Positions 17,399 to 24,060 of a stretch of 41,749 nt of DNA are shown here, piece after piece. Origin of the DNA: an uncultured Pelagibacteraceae bacterium (GTDB taxonomy: Bacteria > Pseudomonadota > Alphaproteobacteria > Pelagibacterales > Pelagibacteraceae); contig CACLGJ010000008.1 of the NCBI GenBank assembly GCA_902606445.1, forward strand, positions 1-41,749. The letters run 5' to 3'. How positions within the stretch are numbered: position 1 is the stretch's first letter; every line of letters starts with the position of its first letter. Under the pieces are notes generated by a model. The model did no database searches, was not told the origin of the DNA, and was given only the letters and a program-made list of their open reading frames with translations. A program made the position numbers and the translations under genes.

Positions 17399-18010
17399 AT
17401 GAAATCAATCACACTATCCTCCAAAATTATTATTGATAAATATAAAAAAATAAATTTTCAAATAGACCAAGATTTAAATATTTTCTTAAAAGAATTAGGT
17501 TTTAGTAATTTACCAATTATCTTAAAGAAAAATAATGTTGACTTTAAAAATCTTAAAAAATCTAACGGATTAATTTTAGCAGGAGGAGGTGATTTATATA
17601 AATATAAAAAAAATAAAGTTAATAAAATTAGAGATAATTATGAAAAAAAACTTTTTAGATATTATTATAAGAAAAATAAACCAATCTTAGCTATATGTAG
17701 AGGATTTCAATTAATTGCAGATATACATGGCATTAAGTTAGAAAAAATTAACAATCATGTTAGAAAATTTCATTCCTTAAAGATTGGTAGAAGTAAATTT
17801 ATTAAAGATAAGACACTTAAAGTTAATTCTTATCATAATTATTGCATAAAAGATTTGCCAAAAAATTTTATTAAAGTTTCAAATACAAAAGATGGTTCAA
17901 TAGAAATTGCTGAACATAAATCGAAAAAGATACTTTGTTTAATGTTTCATCCTGAACGAAAAATGAAATCAAAAAAAAAAATACTTAAATCAATTAAAAA
18001 CTTTTTTTAA
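17399..18010 (+). CDS. Probable gamma-glutamyl-CDP-amidate hydrolase (class I amidotransferase fold, Cj1417 type)
   Basis: A 203-residue protein of the PuuD-like class I glutamine amidotransferase family. Visible are the oxyanion strand GLILAGGGDL (57-66), the nucleophile elbow ICRGFQ with C100, the SYHNYC segment (about 144-149) and the H184-P-E186 pair that completes the triad. No synthase domain is fused or adjacent, which suits a stand-alone hydrolase. In the C. jejuni phosphoramidate pathway the homologous enzyme cleaves glutamate from gamma-glutamyl-CDP-amidate to release CDP-phosphoramidate. It abuts the glutamine kinase stop with no gap and overlaps the cytidylyltransferase as TAATG. 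By fold alone it could be a gamma-Glu-GABA hydrolase; the context is what decides. Confidence 0.77.
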   Translation: MKSITLSSKIIIDKYKKINFQIDQDLNIFLKELGFSNLPIILKKNNVDFKNLKKSNGLILAGGGDLYKYKKNKVNKIRDNYEKKLFRYYYKKNKPILAICRGFQLIADIHGIKLEKINNHVRKFHSLKIGRSKFIKDKTLKVNSYHNYCIKDLPKNFIKVSNTKDGSIEIAEHKSKKILCLMFHPERKMKSKKKILKSIKNFF

Positions 18011-18723
18011 TGCAACTTATATTATTATCTGCTGGAAGGGGGTCTAGATTATCAAAAGAGTTAAGATCTAAACCTAAATCATTAGCTAAAGTAAATAACA
18101 AACCAATCATAGAACATAATATTAAGTTTTTTAATAAGTTTAAGAAAAAATTTATAGTTACAGGTTACAAACAAAAATCCTTAGTAACCTTTGCCAAAAA
18201 ATATGGTTTTAAAATGGTTCATAATAGCAAGTTTCAGAAAACAAATATGGTTTATAGCATGTTTCTACCATCAAAATATATTACTAAGGATGTTGTAATT
18301 TGTTATGGAGATATAATTTTTGATCATAAAATTTATAATTTACTTAATAAAAAAGACAATATTATTCCATTAAATATTAATTGGTTAAAGATTTGGAAAA
18401 AAAGAATGTCCAAAAAAAATATTAAAAAAGATGCTGAAAATGTCTTGGTTAAAAATAATGTTTTGTTGTCTATAGGAGGTACGATAAATAAAAATTTTCC
18501 TAAATATCAGTACATGGGTATCTTTAAATTAAAAAGAAAAAATTATTTTAATTTAAAAAAATTCTTTGTAAAAATCAAAAACCCCAAAATAGATATGACT
18601 AATTTTTTAAATACGTCAATAAAACATTGCAAATTGAAATTAAAAATCAGAAAATATAAGAGTTATTGGTATGAAATTGATAATAAGAAGGACCTTATAG
18701 TTTCTTCAAAAGATTTAAAATAA
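18010..18723 (+). CDS. Probable CTP:phosphoglutamine cytidylyltransferase (Cj1416 type)
   Basis: A 237-residue single-domain sugar-nucleotidyltransferase fold. The nucleotide loop is LLSAGRGSRL (5-14) with P22-K23, the metal Asp is in CYGDIIFD (D101), and the KTNMVYSM segment (77-84) matches the T-N-x-x-Y-S motif of small cytidylyltransferases such as LicC. In the phosphoramidate pathway this enzyme joins CTP and phosphoglutamine to give gamma-glutamyl-CDP-amidate. The neighbours are a glutamine kinase and hydrolase in the same transcription order as in Campylobacter. A phosphocholine or sugar-phosphate nucleotidyltransferase role is possible, but no LicA-type kinase or choline transporter is nearby. 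It is the last gene of the cassette; a minus-strand transporter follows. Confidence 0.77.
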   Translation: MQLILLSAGRGSRLSKELRSKPKSLAKVNNKPIIEHNIKFFNKFKKKFIVTGYKQKSLVTFAKKYGFKMVHNSKFQKTNMVYSMFLPSKYITKDVVICYGDIIFDHKIYNLLNKKDNIIPLNINWLKIWKKRMSKKNIKKDAENVLVKNNVLLSIGGTINKNFPKYQYMGIFKLKRKNYFNLKKFFVKIKNPKIDMTNFLNTSIKHCKLKLKIRKYKSYWYEIDNKKDLIVSSKDLK

Positions 18724-18790
18724 GGCTGTTTATAGTAAGGTATTATTTTTATAAATTATTTAGGAAAAGTACGTTCTTAAAATAAGATAA

Positions 18791-18819
18791 TGGCCGTGCT
18801 AATTAGATTAACACGACCA
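18791..18819 (-). terminator. Terminator hairpin of the Pho4-type gene
   Basis: The arms 18791-18803 and 18807-18819 form a 13-bp stem with a 3-nt loop. In the minus-strand RNA the two imperfect positions become G-U pairs, whereas in the plus-strand RNA they are C-A mismatches, so it serves the minus-strand gene. It is followed on that strand by the U-rich ttatcttatttt. It lies 12 nt past the transporter stop. Confidence 0.65.
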
Positions 18820-18830
18820 TACAGATTTAT

Positions 18831-19796
18831 TTAAAACCAACTATTTGGAATAATTATGTAGTGGATTGCTAAAACAATTCCAACTGAAACACTTAATCCA
18901 AAGATCATTTTAAGAAAGTCTTTACCAATTAATGGAAAAACATACTTAAACTTATATTCTTTGTTCATTGTTGAAATCGCAAGTTCTCTACCACATAATA
19001 AACCAACGAAAACCCATGTAGTTGACATAGGCAAATCATTAAGTTCTTTAAAGTAGAATAAGACACCAGCATAAATTACGTTAATAATTGTAGCTGATCT
19101 TGCATATCTTGTTCCAGTCTTCTCCAAAACAACTTTCTGAATTGGCCCACCTTGAATGTAGAAAATATAAAATAATAATGCAGTGAAGTAAGCCATTACA
19201 ATCAAAAGTAATGTTAAATCTAACTGTCTAGGTAGATATACTGCAATATTAGCTACATCGTGAGATAACCAAACCCACCATAACCAACCTGAAGAAACCC
19301 AAACAGCATTTCTCCAAAAGCCAATATATTTTTCATCAACTTCATCTAATTTTTCATTGATAAATTTTGATACTACTATCCAAGCAATATAAGCGACCAT
19401 TGCTGCTAAACCATATCCAACTACACTTTTTAATAGCATTTTTTCAAGCACAACTGTTGAAGCAAATGCTGAAAGAACTAAGAAAGTAGTAGATACCGGT
19501 ATTCCAATTCTTGTTAATAATAGTAATATTGCAGGCGCTACTGCATGATACCACTGAATTTCTTGATAAGGTATTCTAGTTAATCTTCCATAAGAAATAT
19601 CACCATCATATGAATACCATCCCCAAGCTAACGCAAAAATCATTACAGCTGATGCAGATCCTGCAAGTGTATACCATTTAAACCACTTCTTTTTTGAAGC
19701 TATAAATGTACCTAGTGTTTGAATTGAGTCGTTAGCGATTACGCTATAACCGGCAAGGGCAAACCCTATAACCGTGTAAATTAAAGTCATTTCCAT
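18831..19796 (-). CDS. Pho4-family (PiT-like) inorganic anion transporter
   Basis: A 321-residue inner-membrane protein with about nine to ten hydrophobic segments. Both Pho4 repeat signatures are present in variant form: ANDSIQTLGTFIA near residue 20 and SHDVANIAVYLPRQL near residue 180 (compare the family motif GANDVANA). PVSTTFLVLSAF and PMSTTWVFVGLL form the paired pore segments. The family includes low-affinity phosphate and sulfate permeases, so phosphate is likely but sulfate cannot be excluded. The ATG at 19796 follows a strong aaggaga ribosome binding site. It is transcribed toward the phosphoramidate cassette, and its terminator separates the two; no functional link is claimed. Confidence 0.85.
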   Translation of the reverse strand: MEMTLIYTVIGFALAGYSVIANDSIQTLGTFIASKKKWFKWYTLAGSASAVMIFALAWGWYSYDGDISYGRLTRIPYQEIQWYHAVAPAILLLLTRIGIPVSTTFLVLSAFASTVVLEKMLLKSVVGYGLAAMVAYIAWIVVSKFINEKLDEVDEKYIGFWRNAVWVSSGWLWWVWLSHDVANIAVYLPRQLDLTLLLIVMAYFTALLFYIFYIQGGPIQKVVLEKTGTRYARSATIINVIYAGVLFYFKELNDLPMSTTWVFVGLLCGRELAISTMNKEYKFKYVFPLIGKDFLKMIFGLSVSVGIVLAIHYIIIPNSWF

Positions 19797-19895
19797 TTTT
19801 TATCTCCTTTATATTATTGTTTTCGGTTCCTATCGATTCATGACTTAAGACCTATGTAATGTAGAGTGAAAAAAATTCTATAAAAGAATAAACTA

Positions 19896-19924
19896 ATTTG
19901 AGAATTAAGGGGTGGATTCGTCAA
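19896..19924 (-). promoter_or_regulatory. Possible promoter of the Pho4-type transporter
   Basis: On the minus strand TTGACG (19919-19924) is followed after 17 nt by TCAAAT (19896-19901), about 100 nt before the ATG. Both hexamers are partial matches. No recognisable Pho box is seen in this 192-nt spacer. Confidence 0.3.
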
Positions 19925-19988
19925 CTAATAAACTATTAAATATTGATGTCTACTTTAAAATATTTTTTATTTCTCAATAAAGTTGTAT

Positions 19989-20639
19989 TTATTTAATTAA
20001 TTTCTTAATAAAATATACAGCTATAAGAGCTCCCAAAAATTCAGCTAAAATATATGTAGGCGTATTCAAATAATTAATTCCTGTGAAAGAATCAGTAAAA
20101 GTTCTAGCTATTGCAACAGCTGGATTTGCAAAAGATGTTGATGATGTGAACCAATAACCAGCCATAATATATGTTGCAACACTAGCAGCTATTGTTATTT
20201 TGCCATCTTTTTGAGTAGCAAAAATAATAAAAATTAAACCAAAAGTAGCAATTATTTCAGATAAGAAAATATGAAAACCATCTCTATTTTTTGTCGATAA
20301 CTCAAGAATATCGTGTTCAAAAAAAACATTAGCCAACATAACACCTAGCAAACAACCAAGTATTTGGGCAGGAATATATATGATGAGAAGTTTTCCATTG
20401 ATTTTTTTTCTTAAAAACATCGCTAAACTCACAAAAGGATTGAAATGTGCACCTGAAATATTTGCAAAAGCAGTTATTAAGACGAATAGGCCAGCACCAG
20501 TTGCGAGTGTATTAGCTGTTAATCTTAAAGCATTATCATTTGTGAGATTTTCAGCCATTATTCCAGACCCAACAATAACCATTACTAAAAAGCTACTTCC
20601 AATAAATTCACCTAGAAATATTTTGTTAGTATTTTTCAC
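19989..20639 (-). CDS. Aquaporin / MIP-family channel
   Basis: A 216-residue channel with six predicted membrane helices and two half-helix loops. The first NPA box is altered to NPF (SGAHFNPFVSLAMF, about residues 63-76), while the second is intact (SFANPAVAIARTF, about 167-180) with the pore Arg retained. The sequence style, especially TSSTSFANPAVAIARTFTDSF, is that of a proteobacterial MIP subgroup often found beside arsenic genes. No ars genes are seen here, so water, glycerol or another small neutral solute is equally possible. It uses a GTG start that overlaps the TAG of the upstream small membrane gene (TAGTG), so the two are translated together. Confidence 0.88.
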   Translation of the reverse strand: MKNTNKIFLGEFIGSSFLVMVIVGSGIMAENLTNDNALRLTANTLATGAGLFVLITAFANISGAHFNPFVSLAMFLRKKINGKLLIIYIPAQILGCLLGVMLANVFFEHDILELSTKNRDGFHIFLSEIIATFGLIFIIFATQKDGKITIAASVATYIMAGYWFTSSTSFANPAVAIARTFTDSFTGINYLNTPTYILAEFLGALIAVYFIKKLIK

Positions 20640-20860
20640 TAGATAATAATCTTATAAATTCCTATTAAGAACAATGGTATTTGTAGTCCAAAGTTAGTTA
20701 GTATCGCTTTATCTTTGCTAACAAATCCAGCGATAGTCCATCCAACAACTCCTAATCCATGAAAGTATATATTTAAAGGATATATATTTAGGTTTGTTAA
20801 TAGAATACCAACTAAAACTAGAAATGTGCTTATCCATTTAAGATACTTCTTAATAAACAT
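20639..20860 (-). CDS. Small two- to three-helix membrane protein
   Basis: A 73-residue hydrophobic protein with likely membrane helices at about residues 9-25, 33-46 and 54-72 and a basic N-terminus. It has the look of small conserved alphaproteobacterial membrane proteins of unknown function (LLTNLNIYPLNIYFHGLGVVGW). A good aaagga ribosome binding site precedes the ATG. It lies 44 nt after zur and overlaps the aquaporin start by 1 nt, so it may be transcribed from the znu promoter and act with the channel. I cannot name its function. Confidence 0.75.
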   Translation of the reverse strand: MFIKKYLKWISTFLVLVGILLTNLNIYPLNIYFHGLGVVGWTIAGFVSKDKAILTNFGLQIPLFLIGIYKIII

Positions 20861-20904
20861 ACGTTTTCCTTTCAGCTTATTTTATTTAGATTTTAGATAA
20901 TAAC

Positions 20905-21312
20905 TTATCTACATTTTTTGCATAATCCAAAAAACTCAAGATTGTATTTACTATATTTCATACCATCTTTATCTTTGAAATTAGCCAAGTATTTAGAAAG
21001 ACCTGCGCTACTTATTTCTGTTACTTTTTCACAAATCTCACAGATTGAAAACGCAGTAGCTTTAGCTACCTGACAACTCGAATTATGGCAGGCAATAAAG
21101 GCATTTCGACTTTCTATTTTGTGAATTTTTCCCATTTCAACTAATTTGTCTAATGCTCGATAAACCTGTGGTGGGGCTTTGATACCTTTTTTTTGAACAT
21201 TAAAAAGTATTGTGTATGCTTTTAATGGTTCAGGTGATTTATCAATTAAATCAAAAATAATTTGCTGATTTTTTGAAAGGCTGTGCATTTTATCTATCTT
21301 ACTGATTACCAT
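20905..21312 (-). CDS. zur: Zinc uptake regulator, Fur family
   Basis: A 135-residue Fur-family repressor that binds Zn(II) and represses zinc uptake genes. The N-terminal winged helix includes LKAYTILFNVQKKG and PPQVYRALDKLVEMGKIHKIESRNAF. The C-terminal half has the structural and regulatory metal ligands: CHNSSC (about 78-83), CEICEKV and the final CKKC. It abuts znuB and is the third gene of znuC-znuB-zur, so it probably represses its own operon through the two palindromes upstream of znuC. Fur or PerR are alternatives by fold, but the operon and the tgttatannataaca-type sites point to Zur. Confidence 0.93.
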   Translation of the reverse strand: MVISKIDKMHSLSKNQQIIFDLIDKSPEPLKAYTILFNVQKKGIKAPPQVYRALDKLVEMGKIHKIESRNAFIACHNSSCQVAKATAFSICEICEKVTEISSAGLSKYLANFKDKDGMKYSKYNLEFFGLCKKCR

Positions 21313-22116
21313 TTAATTTTTCAATTTAATTGATTGTTTTATATTTAATAAAGAAAGTATGAATAAGAATAAAGCAGCCGCTATAATTGAAGGTCCAGAT
21401 GGTGTATTGAACTCTAAAGAAGAGAACAATCCTAATATTACTGACAACACACCTCCAATAATTGAGTAGACAACCATTTTCTGCGGACTATCAGAAATGT
21501 TTCGAGCCATCGCTGCTGGTATAATTAACATTCCTGTAATTAATAGTAAGCCAACCATTTTAATTGATATTGCAATAATCCCAGCCATTAAGATTGTAAA
21601 AATTGCTTTAGCTCTATCTGGGTTTAGACCCTCAGCTTCTGCTAACTCATAATTTACTGTCGATGCAAATAAAGATTTCCAAATTAATTTTAAAACCAAA
21701 AGTATTAATGGTCCACCAACCCATATAATCAATAAATCATCAATGGTGACAGCTAATATATCTCCAAATAATAATCCCATGATATCAAACCTGATGAATG
21801 TTAAAAAACCTATTACAACAAGTCCAACTGCTAAAGAGGAATGTGCTAAAAGACCTAGCAAAGCATCACCAGGGAGATTTGTTCTTTTTTGAAGTTGTAT
21901 TAGAATTAATGCAATTAATGATGAAATAATGAATACTGAAAAAGCAATATTAAATTCCATAGTATAAGCTAAAGTCACTCCAAGTAATGCAGAGTGGGCT
22001 AATGTATCACCAAAATACGATAATCTTCTCCATATTACAAAACATCCAAGAGGTCCTGTTACAATTGCAACACCAAGTCCAGCTAATAAAGCTCTTATAA
22101 AAAAGTCATCAAGCAT
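21313..22116 (-). CDS. znuB: Zinc ABC transporter permease
   Basis: The inner-membrane channel of the high-affinity Zn(II) importer, 267 residues and about eight to nine hydrophobic segments, the usual size for ZnuB. Characteristic stretches are GPLGCFVIWRRLSYFGDTLAHSALLGVTLAY near the start, the NYELAEAEGLNPDRAK coupling segment at about 152-168 and MVGLLLITGMLIIPAAMARN. It lies between znuC and zur with direct abutment on both sides, showing strict co-transcription. Confidence 0.95.
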   Translation of the reverse strand: MLDDFFIRALLAGLGVAIVTGPLGCFVIWRRLSYFGDTLAHSALLGVTLAYTMEFNIAFSVFIISSLIALILIQLQKRTNLPGDALLGLLAHSSLAVGLVVIGFLTFIRFDIMGLLFGDILAVTIDDLLIIWVGGPLILLVLKLIWKSLFASTVNYELAEAEGLNPDRAKAIFTILMAGIIAISIKMVGLLLITGMLIIPAAMARNISDSPQKMVVYSIIGGVLSVILGLFSSLEFNTPSGPSIIAAALFLFILSLLNIKQSIKLKN

Positions 22117-22863
22117 TTAATTTTTTTTTATTTCACCTTCAATTGTATGAATATGATCATGTCTATGTTCATATCTAGTTAATATTTGAGAAGCTTGTTC
22201 GCCAAACAAAGCTTTATATTCATTATTTTTAGCAACATCTATTGGAGTTCCTGAACAACAAACGTGTCCATTTAAACAAACCACATGGTCAGTTGCACTC
22301 ATAACTGTGTGTAAGTCATGAGAAATTAATAAAATTCCACAATTTAATTCATCAGAAATTTTTTTTATAAGTTCGTATAGAGCAATTTCACCTGTAAAAT
22401 CTACACCTTGTACTGGCTCATCAAGTACTAATAATTCTGGTTTTTTTGAAATAGCTCTTGCAAGTAACACTCTTTGGAATTCTCCACCTGAAAGATCACC
22501 TAAATTTTTATCTTTAAGATGAATAACGCCAGTTAATGATAAAGCTTCATTTATAGCTTCTGCTTTAAGATTTTCAGTTAGTGTCATGAAATCATTAACT
22601 CTAAGAGGCAGAGTCCAGTCTACAGAAATTTTTTGAGGTACATATCCAACTTTATTTGTATATTTTTCAACTTCTCCGTCTATTTTTTTATAAATTCCTA
22701 ATGCAATTTTAGCAGTAGTACTTTTTCCAGAACCATTTGGGCCAATGAGAGTAACTATTTTGCCTTTTTCAATTTGCAAAGTTACACCTTTAACTAGCCA
22801 TTTGTCATTTATGCGAAAACCAGCTTCTTTTAATTTTACTAATATATTTTGATTTGTGCTCAT
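22117..22863 (-). CDS. znuC: Zinc ABC transporter ATP-binding protein
   Basis: The ATPase of the zinc importer, 248 residues. Walker A is GPNGSGKST (about 41-49), the signature is LSGGEFQRV, Walker B is LLVLDEPVQGVD and the switch region is LLISHDLHTVMSATDHVVCLNGHVCCSG, where the cysteines and GHVCC are typical of ZnuC. The C-terminal tail is His-rich (RYEHRHDHIHTIEGE), fitting a zinc-handling protein. It is the first gene of the minus-strand zinc operon and diverges from znuA over a 72-bp control region. Confidence 0.95.
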   Translation of the reverse strand: MSTNQNILVKLKEAGFRINDKWLVKGVTLQIEKGKIVTLIGPNGSGKSTTAKIALGIYKKIDGEVEKYTNKVGYVPQKISVDWTLPLRVNDFMTLTENLKAEAINEALSLTGVIHLKDKNLGDLSGGEFQRVLLARAISKKPELLVLDEPVQGVDFTGEIALYELIKKISDELNCGILLISHDLHTVMSATDHVVCLNGHVCCSGTPIDVAKNNEYKALFGEQASQILTRYEHRHDHIHTIEGEIKKN

Positions 22864-22871
22864 TTAATTGC

Positions 22872-22900
22872 TTGACTTATAAATGTTATATTATTACATA
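22872..22900 (+). promoter_or_regulatory. Probable znuA promoter
   Basis: TTGACT (22872-22877) and TACATA (22895-22900) are 17 nt apart, with the ATG 36 nt after the -10. The spacer and -10 overlap the first Zur-like palindrome and the second lies at the start site, so zinc-bound Zur would block polymerase directly. Confidence 0.55.
22883..22899. promoter_or_regulatory. Zur box 1, imperfect
   Basis: The 17-nt dyad atgttata-t-tattacat has one mismatched pair and matches the Zur operator form tgttata-n-tataaca. It overlaps the znuA promoter spacer and -10. Confidence 0.6.
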
Positions 22901-22901
22901 G

Positions 22902-22916
22902 TGTTATATTATAACA
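22902..22916. promoter_or_regulatory. Zur box 2, perfect palindrome
   Basis: TGTTATATTATAACA is a perfect 15-nt dyad identical to the core of the known proteobacterial Zur operator. It lies between znuC and znuA, so one regulator can control both directions. Confidence 0.8.
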
Positions 22917-22935
22917 ACCTTTAAATATTACTATT

Positions 22936-24018
22936 ATGAAAAACATTAAAAAATTACCATTTATACTATCAATACTATCTTTATTAACTATTTTTGCACC
23001 AGCAAACGCTGATGTCAAAGTAGTTACATCAATAAAACCAATACATTCATTAGCAAGTTACTTGATGGATGGAGTAGGTAAACCAGATTTAATAGTTGAT
23101 GGATATGCTTCACCACATGGATTTGCCTTAAAACCTTCACACGCAAAAATGTTGCAAGAAGCTGATATTGTATTCTGGGTAGGGGAAGATTTAGAAAATT
23201 TCTTAGAAAAACCATTAGGTTCAATAGCTAAAAAGGCTGAGAAGATTGAGTTGTTAGAAATTAAAGGATTAACAAAATTAAAATTTAGAGAAAGAAATAT
23301 ATTTGAAGAACATGATGATCATGGACACGATGATCATGCTAAAAAAGAAGATGATCATGATGATCATGATAAAGAAGGTCACAAAGAGGATGATCATGAT
23401 AAAGAAGGTCACAAAGAGGATGATCATGATAAAGAAGGTCATGATGAACACGGACATGACGATGATCACAAAAAAGAAGGTCATGATGAACACGGACATG
23501 AAGGGCACGCTCATGGTGAATACGACCCACATATTTGGTTAGATCCAATGAATGCAAAAGTGATTTTAAGTGAAATGGCAGAACACTTGATCGAGAATGA
23601 TCCAAAAAATGAGGCCAAATATAAAGCAAATTTAAAAAAGGCACATAAAGACTTAGATAAACTAACTAAGAAAGTAAAATCCGAATTAAATAAAGATTTT
23701 AAATCAATAGTTTTTCATGATGCGTATCAATATTTTGAAAAAAGATTTGGTATTAATATTTTAGGTGCGTTTACAGTAAATACAGATGTAATGCCTGGTG
23801 CTGAGCAACTAGCTGAAATTAGAGAAGTAATTGAGCATGACAAAGTAAGCTGTATATTCTCAGAGCCTCAGTTTAATCCTGATATTATAAAAGCTGTAGC
23901 GAAAGATACCAATGTTGCAACAGGGGTCATAGATCCATTAGGAGCAACTCTTAACCCCGGTAAAGATTTATATTTTGATTTAATTAGCAACATGTCAAAA
24001 TCTTTCAAAGGCTGTTAA
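22936..24018 (+). CDS. znuA: Zinc ABC transporter periplasmic binding protein
   Basis: The periplasmic Zn(II)-binding protein, 360 residues. A signal peptide covers about residues 1-25 (cleavage near ANA-D). Cluster A-I metal ligands are visible as His in IKPIHSL, the SPHGFALKPSHAKMLQEADIVFWVGEDLE block, DPHIWLDPMNAK and FHDAYQYFEKRFGI. Between the first two lobes elements lies a very His/Asp/Lys/Glu-rich loop at about residues 117-196, longer than in many homologues and built from DNA-level tandem repeats; such loops are thought to collect or chaperone zinc. It diverges from znuC across the Zur boxes and stands alone on the plus strand. Confidence 0.95.
   Translation: MKNIKKLPFILSILSLLTIFAPANADVKVVTSIKPIHSLASYLMDGVGKPDLIVDGYASPHGFALKPSHAKMLQEADIVFWVGEDLENFLEKPLGSIAKKAEKIELLEIKGLTKLKFRERNIFEEHDDHGHDDHAKKEDDHDDHDKEGHKEDDHDKEGHKEDDHDKEGHDEHGHDDDHKKEGHDEHGHEGHAHGEYDPHIWLDPMNAKVILSEMAEHLIENDPKNEAKYKANLKKAHKDLDKLTKKVKSELNKDFKSIVFHDAYQYFEKRFGINILGAFTVNTDVMPGAEQLAEIREVIEHDKVSCIFSEPQFNPDIIKAVAKDTNVATGVIDPLGATLNPGKDLYFDLISNMSKSFKGC
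23359..23500 (+). repeat. Tandem repeats encoding the ZnuA histidine-rich loop
   Basis: A 30-nt unit starting gatgatcatgataaagaagg occurs twice perfectly (23359-23388, 23389-23418) and partly a third time (23419-23440). A 25-nt block beginning gaaggtcatgatgaacacgg is present at 23434 and again at 23476. All spacings are multiples of three, so copy changes would keep the frame. Confidence 0.85.
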
Positions 24019-24060
24019 TTAGAAATTGATCTTTAGGCATAAATAATATCTAATAAAGGG

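Noticed and set aside
17399-18010. TrpG- or GuaA-type glutaminase subunit
   Set aside because: No synthase partner is fused or adjacent, and the neighbours are a glutamine kinase-like and a cytidylyltransferase-like gene.
23290-23520. CRISPR-like or minisatellite array
   Set aside because: The repeats have no unique spacers, are in frame and encode the His-rich loop of ZnuA. The long open frames on the other strand and phases are a side effect of the repeat.
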